The notes under the pieces are model-generated. The model was not told the DNA's origin. It made no database searches and saw nothing but the letters and a program-made list of their open reading frames with translations. Below, one piece after another: positions 1 to 6,453 of a stretch of DNA of 8,945 nt; the first letter of the stretch is position 1, and the number at the start of each line of letters is the position of its first letter. Both the position numbers and the translations under genes were made by a program. The stretch is from Candidatus Delongbacteria bacterium. Lineage in GTDB: Bacteria > UBA4055. The stretch is from NCBI GenBank assembly GCA_013139625.1, contig WTAK01000390.1, forward strand, positions 1 to 8,945, written 5' to 3'.

Positions 1-219
1 GTATTGTTTAACCCTTTAAAAGTATTTCTGCCTAGTTCTTTTTTCTTACTTTTTATCGGTATTACTTATGAAGTTATATGGGGATATGTCTTAAGTCCAC
101 ATTTGAAATTACTTCCCGGAGCTTTGATGACAATATTGACAGGAATAATTATATTCTTTTTCGCTCTTATAATGGATCAAATATCTCAACTAAGGATGAA
201 TTCACTTAATAAAAATTAA
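1..219 (+). CDS. C-terminal membrane tail of a family 2 glycosyltransferase (5' truncated by window edge)
   Basis: The reading frame is open to the first base of the window, so this is the end of a longer gene; the TTG at position 4 is probably an internal Leu. The visible ~72 residues begin with an N-P-L-K-V-F stretch, then two hydrophobic segments (about residues 8-28 and 40-58) joined by a short loop containing L-L-P-G-A, and end in a basic/amphipathic tail (D-Q-I-S-Q-L-R). This two-helix tail resembles the one that follows the catalytic domain of membrane-anchored GT2 enzymes, such as undecaprenyl-phosphate sugar synthases of the DPM1/GtrB/ArnC type. The catalytic part lies outside the window, so donor and acceptor cannot be inferred. 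The stop codon is 12 bases before the next gene, a GT-C enzyme that could use a lipid-phosphate sugar made by this protein (inference). Confidence 0.72.
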   Translation, partial: VLFNPLKVFLPSSFFLLFIGITYEVIWGYVLSPHLKLLPGALMTILTGIIIFFFALIMDQISQLRMNSLNKN

Positions 220-231
220 AAAAAGTTATTT

Positions 232-1887
232 GTGAAGTATAAATTAAAAAAAATATTTCTTCTATCAATGATGGTGATCTCTACATTATGGATATTTTGG
301 CTTTCATTAACACCCTTAATTGATCGTGATGCTACTAGATTCCACCTACCTTTTGCCAAATTATGGGCTGAAAATAGTTTTTTATATTTTAGACCTTATT
401 TTGCTTTCTACGATTTGAATATGCTTAATTTGAATTATCTTTATATGCTTGTTTTTAAGCTTGGACTACCTGATCAATTTACTAAAATTATACATGCTTC
501 TTTTTTAATTGCCGGTGGTTATTTGATTTTTAAATATTTTAAGGATAAATACGGTTTCAATTGGGGCGCTTTGTCGTTTATCTTCTACATAACCATTCCT
601 ATTCATCAAAGACTATCTTCCGAAGTTTATGTTGATCTAGGGTTATTATTTTTTTCAACTTTGGCGATTATATATTTCATAAAATGGATCGAAAGCGATT
701 TTATGAAAAGAAATTATTTCTTCATTTCAGCAATTGGAGCAGGTTTAAGTTTTGGAACAAAATATAACGGAATGATCATCGTATTCTTTCTAACGTTATT
801 TATTGGATTGACAATTGCTCGGGAAAAGAAGGATGATAAATTAGCTTTAAGGTCTATGCTGATCTATGCATCAATAATATTGATTTGTGCCTCCCCTTGG
901 TTACTCAGAAATTTTATAAATAGTGGAAATCCTTTTTTCCCATTATTCAACTCAATAATACCGTCAAATATTGAAATGCCTGCAAATCTGGTAGATGGTA
1001 CTGTTGGAGAAACCATGAGCAGAATAATAAATGGTAAAGATAGTATTTTTTCTCTTTTTATGCTTCCTTTCAGAGTCTTTTTTGAAGGTGTAGATCATGA
1101 TTTTTTAAAATTTGACGGAAAGTTGAATCCTTTTTTGATCTTGTTGCTCCCATTTCTATTCTGGCATAAATATGCTGACAAACAAAGACGGAAGATCAAT
1201 ATTTACCTTTTTGCTTTATTTTTAATCATCTTTCTAGTTACGCTATATTCGAATAGTATTAGAGTACGATATTTTATACCTGTGATCCCAATTTTAATTA
1301 TTCTAAATATTGAAGCGTTAAGAAATATATTTAAGCATAGGTCAAAATATACTCCTATTCTTTTTTACCTTCTTTCTTTTTCCTTTATTCTCTACAACAT
1401 CAACTACAGTGCATTTCTTTCAAGCAATCTGCATTTATCAGGATATAATCCTTTCAACAGCGAATCTAGAAATGTGTACATGAAAAAATATCTTAGACTT
1501 CACGATTTTTTTGAATATATAAATGATAAAACTCCTGAAGATAGTGTTATTTATGAAGCTTTTACCGGAGGAAGAGGATACTATGTTAACCGAACATTTT
1601 ACTCTGATCCTTATTCTTTGGATCGTTATCTTTTAGAACTTGCAAAAAACGGAGTTTCGAAAGATAACTATTATAAACATTTTCAGAATTTACCGAACAG
1701 CGAGCTTAAAGCAACACATTTACTAATCAAACCAAATAGCTTCGTACACACTTTTATTAATATCAATAAGAATGAAAATGATCCTGAAGATATTCAGAAT
1801 AACAAAAAGTTACAAGGATTTATAAAATTCATAGATAGCTTAAAAATTTTAAAAACACAAAATGATATTTATTTGTTTGAACTTTAG
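232..1887 (+). CDS. GT-C type multi-pass membrane glycosyltransferase (ArnT/PMT-like architecture)
   Basis: A 551-residue protein with a basic N-terminus (K-Y-K-L-K-K), a first membrane helix at about residues 8-28, and then an acidic motif at the mouth of the first extracytoplasmic loop (D31-R-D33-A-T-R-F-H38-L-P). This is the position of the catalytic Asp in GT-C enzymes of the GT39/GT83/ArnT type. Many further hydrophobic helices follow to about residue 410, then a mostly soluble C-terminal region of roughly 130 residues, the usual extracytoplasmic domain. Known members transfer a sugar from a polyprenyl-phosphate carrier to lipid, glycan or protein outside the membrane; the acceptor here is unknown. 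The GTG start is chosen because it places the basic stretch before TM1. No good SD is visible, and ATG codons at 268/271 would start inside the helix. It follows the GT2 tail by 12 bases and ends in TAG just before the pilin promoter. Confidence 0.82.
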   Translation: MKYKLKKIFLLSMMVISTLWIFWLSLTPLIDRDATRFHLPFAKLWAENSFLYFRPYFAFYDLNMLNLNYLYMLVFKLGLPDQFTKIIHASFLIAGGYLIFKYFKDKYGFNWGALSFIFYITIPIHQRLSSEVYVDLGLLFFSTLAIIYFIKWIESDFMKRNYFFISAIGAGLSFGTKYNGMIIVFFLTLFIGLTIAREKKDDKLALRSMLIYASIILICASPWLLRNFINSGNPFFPLFNSIIPSNIEMPANLVDGTVGETMSRIINGKDSIFSLFMLPFRVFFEGVDHDFLKFDGKLNPFLILLLPFLFWHKYADKQRRKINIYLFALFLIIFLVTLYSNSIRVRYFIPVIPILIILNIEALRNIFKHRSKYTPILFYLLSFSFILYNINYSAFLSSNLHLSGYNPFNSESRNVYMKKYLRLHDFFEYINDKTPEDSVIYEAFTGGRGYYVNRTFYSDPYSLDRYLLELAKNGVSKDNYYKHFQNLPNSELKATHLLIKPNSFVHTFININKNENDPEDIQNNKKLQGFIKFIDSLKILKTQNDIYLFEL

Positions 1888-1907
1888 GATTCAACATTTT
1901 ATTTTAC

Positions 1908-1936
1908 TTGACAAGATTAAATTTTTGTCTTATGTT
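1908..1936 (+). promoter_or_regulatory. sigma-70-like promoter of the pilin gene
   Basis: A perfect -35 hexamer TTGACA (1908-1913) is separated by 17 bases from TATGTT (1931-1936), which matches four of six positions of the -10 consensus. It starts about 20 bases after the stop of the GT-C gene and implies a 5' leader of roughly 55 bases before the pilin ATG. No operator or sigma-54 type element was recognised. The position shows that the pilin can be transcribed independently of the upstream glycosyltransferases. Confidence 0.6.
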
Positions 1937-1983
1937 GTATTCAAGGTGGCAAATGCAACTCTTGCCAATATCTATATAAAACA

Positions 1984-1994
1984 TAAGGAGGTGA
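1984..1994 (+). promoter_or_regulatory. exceptionally strong ribosome binding site of the pilin gene
   Basis: TAAGGAGGTGA is an uninterrupted 11-base complement of the conserved 16S rRNA 3' end, with eight bases between its GGAGG core and the ATG at 2000. It decides the start: the same frame is open back to an ATG at 1862 inside the previous gene, but the SD and the prepilin leader both place initiation at 2000. No other gene here has such a full SD. Confidence 0.85.
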
Positions 1995-1999
1995 CAAAA

Positions 2000-2329
2000 A
2001 TGAGAAAAGGTTTTACACTAATCGAAGTTCTAGTTGTAGCGGTAATCGTTGCTATTTTAGCAGCAGTGGCTATTCCAGCTTATAACCAATACATCAGAAG
2101 TTCTAAAGAAAAAGTAGCTATTAACTACGCAGCTACTGTAGCACAATCAGCTGGTACTTACTATTCACAAAGCCAATTATTTCCTACTTTGGGTGATTTG
2201 AGTATTTTATCTCCTGCTGGATATACTGCAGCACTTGGCACTACAGAAGTTGTAGTATCTGGTGATGGTAGTCCTGGTTACAAACCAACGACAGATATTA
2301 CTAGTCAAACAGTTGTATGGCATAACTAG
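2000..2329 (+). CDS. type IV pilin / prepilin (major-pilin-like)
   Basis: A 109-residue protein beginning M-R-K-G|F-T-L-I-E, the class-a prepilin peptidase site: a 4-residue basic leader, cleavage after G4 giving an N-methyl-Phe, and the conserved Glu at mature position 5. The hydrophobic alpha1 helix ends in A-I-P-A-Y-N-Q-Y, including the typical Pro22. A polar helix and a short Ser/Thr/Gly-rich C-terminal region follow. No cysteine is present, so there is no disulfide-bounded D-region. At 105 mature residues it is short for a pilin but well above the ~60-residue Geobacter type. The very strong SD, own promoter, own terminator and higher G+C than neighbouring genes suggest high expression, as expected of a structural pilin rather than a minor pseudopilin. 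A type II secretion pseudopilin is the main alternative. No assembly genes (pilB, pilC, pilQ, pilD) are nearby; the neighbours are glycan enzymes. Confidence 0.88.
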   Translation: MRKGFTLIEVLVVAVIVAILAAVAIPAYNQYIRSSKEKVAINYAATVAQSAGTYYSQSQLFPTLGDLSILSPAGYTAALGTTEVVVSGDGSPGYKPTTDITSQTVVWHN

Positions 2330-2352
2330 TATTACTTGCTAATCAATTTTGT

Positions 2353-2383
2353 AAAAGCCAATCTTTTTGATTGGCTTTTTTTA
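2353..2383 (+). terminator. intrinsic terminator of the pilin transcript
   Basis: An 11-bp perfect inverted repeat (AAAAGCCAATC at 2353-2363, GATTGGCTTTT at 2369-2379) with a five-T loop is followed by a run of T to 2382. It lies 24 bases after the pilin stop and should separate the pilin mRNA from the downstream glycan operon. Confidence 0.88.
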
Positions 2384-2394
2384 TTTCTCTCTTT

Positions 2395-2400
2395 TATATT
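2395..2400 (+). promoter_or_regulatory. possible -10 element for the downstream glycan operon (weak)
   Basis: TATATT matches five of six positions of the -10 consensus and lies 30 bases before the ATG at 2430, just after the pilin terminator. The region 17-18 bases upstream falls inside the terminator stem and gives only a poor -35 (TTGGCT). The operon must start somewhere here unless it depends on terminator read-through, but this element alone is weak evidence in A+T-rich DNA. Confidence 0.22.
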
Positions 2401-2429
2401 CAATACAACTTTCATAAGGGCATATATAT

Positions 2430-3344
2430 ATGTTTAAAATAAAAAGGATCTATAATTATTTTGTAAACAACTGGTTGATATTATTGTCATCTTTTATTAC
2501 CATATATATATATGTGAAATCTCCTTTCAATCAAAAATTAATTTTCCCCGATCTTTCGGGAGCTGAATATAGTTTTATTAGAATAAGTTTTATTACTTAT
2601 TTGACCTGGGGGGTTCTATTTTTCACATTTTTATATCTTTTAAAGAAGAAACATAAAAATTCTATTTATCCTTTTTTATTGTGGAATATTGGTTTCTTAT
2701 TTTTGTCCTCAACTTATAATTTAGGATTTGATATAACCGACGAAGGATGGCAGATAGCTAAATCATGGGGGATTTTACACGGAAACTTAAATGACAATGC
2801 TGACCTTATTTGGGGTTCATCTTTTATCAATGGTTTATGGTTATCGATATCCGGTACTCCATTATTGCTGTGGTCAAGACTGGGTTATTTAATATTTTTA
2901 CCATTTATCCCTGTTTTGAATTACCTGTTATTTTCAAAATATTTTCCAAAAAAAACAGTGTTCTTTATAACACTAATCTCGTTCTTATTTTTCCACAGAT
3001 ATTTTGCAATATATTCTGTAATGAATTATTACTATCTTCCGGTTGTTACTTCTTTAATATCATTATGGCTATTATCTCTTTATCATACGGGCAAAGACAA
3101 CTCAAAATATTTATTAATCCTAAGCGGAATTTTTGCCGGTATTTCGATTCACCTAAAGTTTACCTATGTTTTGATCCTGTTCTTTTATGCGATCTATTTA
3201 TATGTGTTTACTGATAATCAAAATAAATTGAAAGACGCCGGATATTATTATTTATCTATTTTTACAACCATTCTTGCTGGATTTTTATTATTATTTCTGA
3301 TTAACGGTGCGAGTGATCTGCTATATAAACACAACAGATTATAG
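2430..3344 (+). CDS. GT-C type membrane glycosyltransferase, N-terminal part (ends at in-frame TAG)
   Basis: 304 residues from an ATG preceded by TAAGGG (2415-2420) nine bases upstream. It has a basic N-terminus, hydrophobic helices from about residue 14, and an acidic motif at residues 100-106 (F-D-I-T-D104-E105-G) in the first large extracytoplasmic loop, where GT-C enzymes carry their catalytic acid. At least five more hydrophobic helices follow. The frame stops at a TAG (3342-3344), but the same frame continues without another stop to 4367. The downstream part supplies the remaining helices and the soluble C-terminal domain expected of the family. The natural gene was therefore very likely a ~645-residue protein from 2430 to 4367, and this product alone would lack the C-terminal half. 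A sugar-phosphate-polyprenyl donor is the family norm; substrate and acceptor are unknown. It could be a recent pseudogene, a recoded gene or an assembly/sequencing error. Confidence 0.78.
   Translation: MFKIKRIYNYFVNNWLILLSSFITIYIYVKSPFNQKLIFPDLSGAEYSFIRISFITYLTWGVLFFTFLYLLKKKHKNSIYPFLLWNIGFLFLSSTYNLGFDITDEGWQIAKSWGILHGNLNDNADLIWGSSFINGLWLSISGTPLLLWSRLGYLIFLPFIPVLNYLLFSKYFPKKTVFFITLISFLFFHRYFAIYSVMNYYYLPVVTSLISLWLLSLYHTGKDNSKYLLILSGIFAGISIHLKFTYVLILFFYAIYLYVFTDNQNKLKDAGYYYLSIFTTILAGFLLLFLINGASDLLYKHNRL
3342..3344 (+). other. in-frame amber codon interrupting the GT-C gene
   Basis: TAG lies at codon 305 of the frame running from 2430 to 4367. The next codons (ATA TGG GGT ATG) continue in the same phase into the C-terminal half, so this is a single-codon interruption and not a frameshift. 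One base change would restore a sense codon (for example TGG, TTG, TAT or CAG). TAG also ends several other genes here (1887, 2329, 6452, 7605), so a genome-wide reassignment of TAG is unlikely. Confidence 0.85.
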
Positions 3345-3353
3345 ATATGGGGT

Positions 3354-4367
3354 ATGATACAATTACTCATGGGCAAAGCAAATAGCAGTTCAAATCTAAA
3401 CTATTCCGCACTAAATCTTATCGGAAAATATATGAGTGATACAATTATTGTTATTAAGGGGTCCTTTGTTCCTGTAACAGTGTTGTTAACAGCATCATTC
3501 CTCTCCAATAAAATCAAAAAACTAAATATATTGTTAGTTATATTTCTATCATTATTTCTTATTTTTTACCTACAGGATAGAGCAAATTGTCATTTTTTAT
3601 TTATAGGAATTCTACTTTCTTCTGAATTGCTAATGCTTTTATTTGATCGGGATCAGAGCAAAGAATTTATTATGATAAAATTTATTGCGTTATTTATCTT
3701 CATAATATCTTTTGCTGGATCAGGATTAAGCCTGTACACAGGCGTTTTCTCTCTTGGACTATTAAGCATGACTGTTGTTACGATGTCATCACTGATGAGT
3801 TCAAAATCTACAGAAGTGAACTTTAAAATTATAGCTTTACCTATAATTTTAACGATGTCAGTATTATTCATTACAACAAATTACACTCCTTACAGAGATC
3901 TTTCTGAAAAATACATAAATACAATGTTTAAATCTCCTGAGTTATTTGGAATTTATTCATTCCCTCAAAGAGTTCAAGTCGTTGATCAATTTATGGATAA
4001 AGCTAAAGAAATCATCTCAAATGACGATAAAGTTATCATTGTGTCAATGCCTATGTTCTACTACCTTCTTGATATAAAACCAGTTATTTCTGAAACTCAC
4101 GATGCCATATTAGGTTTTGAACAATTAAAAAAAGAAGTTATCGAAGCTGATCCTAATATTATTATAATGCCGGTTCAATCACCTAGGGGTACTTTTTGGC
4201 CACTTGCTAACAATATGAACTATTGGACAGAAGACGGATTTGAAAGAACTACTGCACATTACTATGAATTTTATAGGGACTATATCTCTGAAAATAATTT
4301 ATCACAAGTATTTGTAAATAATATGTTCCTCATTTACAAAAAACAAATCGAAACCGGAGAAAATTAA
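3354..4367 (+). CDS. GT-C type membrane glycosyltransferase, C-terminal part (downstream of in-frame TAG)
   Basis: 337 residues in the same frame as the preceding open frame, three codons after its TAG. The first ~170 residues contain several hydrophobic helices (about 36-51, 57-73, 80-97, 106-121, 129-146, 157-174). The rest is mostly soluble, with a D-D-K-V-I-I-V-S-M-P strand near the middle and Y/W-rich stretches after it. This is the usual end of a GT-C enzyme: last helices plus an extracytoplasmic domain. The nominal ATG at 3354 has only GGGG one base before it, too close to act as an SD, and the next ATG (3369) has none. Independent initiation is therefore poorly supported, and the piece reads best as the second half of one gene. 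It ends two bases before the SDR gene, with GGAGA (4356-4360) inside its coding end serving as that gene's SD. Confidence 0.72.
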   Translation: MIQLLMGKANSSSNLNYSALNLIGKYMSDTIIVIKGSFVPVTVLLTASFLSNKIKKLNILLVIFLSLFLIFYLQDRANCHFLFIGILLSSELLMLLFDRDQSKEFIMIKFIALFIFIISFAGSGLSLYTGVFSLGLLSMTVVTMSSLMSSKSTEVNFKIIALPIILTMSVLFITTNYTPYRDLSEKYINTMFKSPELFGIYSFPQRVQVVDQFMDKAKEIISNDDKVIIVSMPMFYYLLDIKPVISETHDAILGFEQLKKEVIEADPNIIIMPVQSPRGTFWPLANNMNYWTEDGFERTTAHYYEFYRDYISENNLSQVFVNNMFLIYKKQIETGEN

Positions 4368-4369
4368 GC

Positions 4370-5341
4370 ATGAAAATAATTATAACAGGTGCAGCAGGAT
4401 TTATAGGCTCAAATCTTTCGAAAGCCTTATTGGAACGGAATCATATCGTTATAGGAATAGATAATCTAAGTTATGGATTAAAGCGAAATATTGCAGATAT
4501 TAAAGATCATCCAAATTTTGAATTTGTCTTAGGAGATATTGCCAATCCATTGATATTAAAAGATTATCATGCAGATATTATCATACATTTAGCATCACAG
4601 AAAATTCCACGCTATACAAATGCTCTTAGAACTTTAGATGAAAATTATTTAATGCTAAGAAATATTGTTCAGAAATGTATTTTAGATAAATCTAAAATAA
4701 TTTTTGCGTCAACTTCAGATGTTTACGGAAAAAATCCGAATGTTCCTTTTCATGAGGAGTCTGATCTTGTTTTAGGATCAACAACTATTAAAAGATGGGC
4801 TTACGCATCTTCTAAAATTTACGGTGAACAATACATTATAGCTAACAGTGAAGAGTATGGACTAAAATATACTATCGGAAGATTTTTTGGATCTTATGGT
4901 CCAAATCATAATTTGACTTGGTGGGGTGGTCCTCAATCCGGATTTATCACTAAGGCATTTAATAACGAAGAAATCGAAATTCACGGAGATGGTACTCAAA
5001 CCAGGACATTTACATATGTTGAAGATACTGTTTCTGCTTTGGTAAAATTTGTTGAAGACCCTAAATCAGATAACGAAATATTTAATACCGGTTCAAATCC
5101 CGAAGAAGAGATTTCGATCTTGGGTTTAGCTGAATTGATCTGGAAATCAGTTAACGGAGAAGATTCATATCCAAAATTAAAATATATTCCTTATGCTTCT
5201 TTTGGTAAATATGAAGATGTTATGAGAAGGGTACCAGACATCACTAAATTGAAGGAATTTTTTGGATTTAAACCTCAATGGTCTTTAAAAGAAGGTTTGA
5301 AAAAAACTATCAAATGGCAAAGGAATATTCTTGGAAAATAA
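4370..5341 (+). CDS. NAD-dependent sugar-nucleotide epimerase/dehydratase (extended SDR family)
   Basis: A 323-residue cytoplasmic enzyme. It shows the Rossmann motif G7-A-A-G-F-I-G13 right at the N-terminus and D31 at the end of beta2 (NAD preference). S-T-S-D-V-Y-G (114-120) supplies the catalytic Ser/Thr, followed by the Y145-A-S-S-K149 catalytic pair. R-F-F-G-S-Y-G-P and a G-D-G-T-Q-T-R-T-F-T-Y-V-E-D segment are typical of the nucleotide-sugar-binding half. All catalytic residues are present and length is normal for the GalE/UDP-glucuronate decarboxylase/RmlB-like group, so it is probably active on a UDP- or dTDP-sugar. Whether it is a 4-epimerase, decarboxylase or dehydratase cannot be decided from motifs. 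A W-W-G-G-P-Q segment follows the R-F-F motif. The ATG is preceded by GGAGA at a 9-base spacing, and the gene overlaps the next by 11 bases. Confidence 0.88.
   Translation: MKIIITGAAGFIGSNLSKALLERNHIVIGIDNLSYGLKRNIADIKDHPNFEFVLGDIANPLILKDYHADIIIHLASQKIPRYTNALRTLDENYLMLRNIVQKCILDKSKIIFASTSDVYGKNPNVPFHEESDLVLGSTTIKRWAYASSKIYGEQYIIANSEEYGLKYTIGRFFGSYGPNHNLTWWGGPQSGFITKAFNNEEIEIHGDGTQTRTFTYVEDTVSALVKFVEDPKSDNEIFNTGSNPEEEISILGLAELIWKSVNGEDSYPKLKYIPYASFGKYEDVMRRVPDITKLKEFFGFKPQWSLKEGLKKTIKWQRNILGK
5319..5333 (+). promoter_or_regulatory. SD sequence supporting a TTG start for the 2-epimerase gene
   Basis: AAAGGA (5319-5324) lies six bases before TTG (5331-5333) inside the end of the SDR gene. It is the reason for choosing this TTG: no ATG occurs before the conserved I-G-A-R-P-Q-F core of the epimerase. 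Confidence 0.6.
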
Positions 5342-6452
5342 AATTAAAATAGCAACTATAATTGGTGCTCGTCCTCAATTTGTAAAGGCTGCTTGCGTTA
5401 GCAGAACAATATTAGAGCATAATCATAAATCAAGTAAACCTGAAATTAATGAAGTAATCATTCATACTGGACAGCATTTTGACTATGGTATGAGTGATAT
5501 CTTTTTTAAGGAATTAGAAATCCCTGAACCTAAATATAATTTAGGCATTTCTTCGTTATCGCATGGTGCTATGCTCGGAAAAATGATCGAAAAGATCGAA
5601 GAAGTTCTAATTTCTGAAAAACCTGATATCGTTTTGTTTTATGGAGATACAAATTCAACACTGGCTGGAGCTTTAGCTGCAATTAAACTGCATATACCTA
5701 CAGCTCATGTAGAGGCCGGGTTAAGATCTTTCAACAATCGAATGCCTGAGGAATACAATCGAATTCTTACAGATAGGGTAAGTTCTTTACTTTTTGCTCC
5801 TACAGAGCTGGCAGTGCAGAATTTACTGAATGAAGGTTTTGAAAATTTCGATAATAAAATTGTAAATTCAGGTGACGTGATGTTTGATTCTCTGTTGCGT
5901 AACAAAGAAAAAGAAGTTAAACCTCATGTTGAGATTCCTGAAGAATTTATTTTAGCAACATTACATAGACCTGAGACTACAAATAACTTTGACAACCTTA
6001 ACAATTGTATTGAAGTTTTTAAAAACAAATGCCCCATTCCTGTATTATTGATCCTGCATCCGGGGACTAAGAAGAAACTAGATCAATATAAAATAAATCT
6101 TAAATCAGATAATTTGAAGATCATTCCTCCGTTAAGCTATCATGAAATGTTGTATTTATTAAAACGATGCAAACTTGTTGCCACTGATAGTGGAGGATTG
6201 CAGAAAGAAGCTTTCTGGTATAACAAATACTGTGTAACTTTGCGAAACGAAACAGAATGGATAGAACTTGTTGAAAATGGATTTAATGCTATTTGTGGGT
6301 ACAATAAAGACACAATTATAAAAAACATTGATTTGTTTTTGAGTAATGCAAACTTTCATTCTAAGAATTTTGATTTTTACGGTAAAGGTAATACTTCAAA
6401 AATTATTTTAAAAGAGATTATCACTTTGGTACAAGAAAAGGAAAAACTTTAG
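5331..6452 (+). CDS. non-hydrolysing UDP-GlcNAc 2-epimerase family protein (WecB/WbpI type)
   Basis: 373 residues, full length for the family, cytoplasmic. N-terminal domain: G12-A-R-P-Q-F17, H-T-G-Q-H-F-D (45-51), G-D106-T-N-S-T, H-V-E128-A-G-L-R-S-F and P-E-E-Y-N-R (139-144). C-terminal domain: L-H212-R-P-E-T, H-P-G-T, T-D-S-G-G-L-Q-K-E (285-293) and L-R-N-E-T-E-W (304-310). These are the nucleotide-sugar-binding and catalytic motifs of enzymes that interconvert UDP-GlcNAc and UDP-ManNAc. The G-A-R-P-Q-F opening, rather than the G-T-R-P-E of classical WecB, is as I recall more typical of the WbpI-like branch acting on UDP-2,3-diacetamido-glucuronate. That gives a hint, not proof, of an unusual amino-sugar product, and no companion dehydrogenase, aminotransferase or acetyltransferase is in the window. 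It begins with TTG, overlaps the SDR gene by 11 bases and ends one base before the GT2 gene, so it is translationally coupled. Confidence 0.9.
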   Translation: MENKIKIATIIGARPQFVKAACVSRTILEHNHKSSKPEINEVIIHTGQHFDYGMSDIFFKELEIPEPKYNLGISSLSHGAMLGKMIEKIEEVLISEKPDIVLFYGDTNSTLAGALAAIKLHIPTAHVEAGLRSFNNRMPEEYNRILTDRVSSLLFAPTELAVQNLLNEGFENFDNKIVNSGDVMFDSLLRNKEKEVKPHVEIPEEFILATLHRPETTNNFDNLNNCIEVFKNKCPIPVLLILHPGTKKKLDQYKINLKSDNLKIIPPLSYHEMLYLLKRCKLVATDSGGLQKEAFWYNKYCVTLRNETEWIELVENGFNAICGYNKDTIIKNIDLFLSNANFHSKNFDFYGKGNTSKIILKEIITLVQEKEKL

Positions 6453-6453
6453 T

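Noticed and set aside
217..231. Same-frame arrangement of the GT2 tail and the 551-residue GT-C as another stop-interrupted fusion
   Set aside because: The tail ends as GT2 proteins normally do, and the next frame begins with a typical basic N-terminus plus first helix. Two separate genes explain it and the shared phase is coincidence.
1862..1999. Frame open upstream of the pilin to an ATG at 1862 (155-residue version)
   Set aside because: The extra 46 residues overlap the previous gene and contain the promoter and SD. The prepilin leader must begin just before the G|F cleavage site, so 2000 is the start.
2810..3214. 134-codon alternative frame inside the GT-C gene
   Set aside because: Overlaps the frame with the membrane helices, lacks an SD and reads as a hydrophobic shadow of A+T-rich membrane-protein DNA.
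3342..3344. Genome-wide reassignment of TAG as a sense codon
   Set aside because: TAG is the natural end of the genes at 1887, 2329, 6452 and 7605, where reading on would give implausible extensions, so TAG works as a stop here.
3321..3344. Small inverted repeat CTATA...TATAG before the amber codon as a recoding hairpin
   Set aside because: Only five A+T-rich base pairs with a long loop; expected by chance in this sequence.
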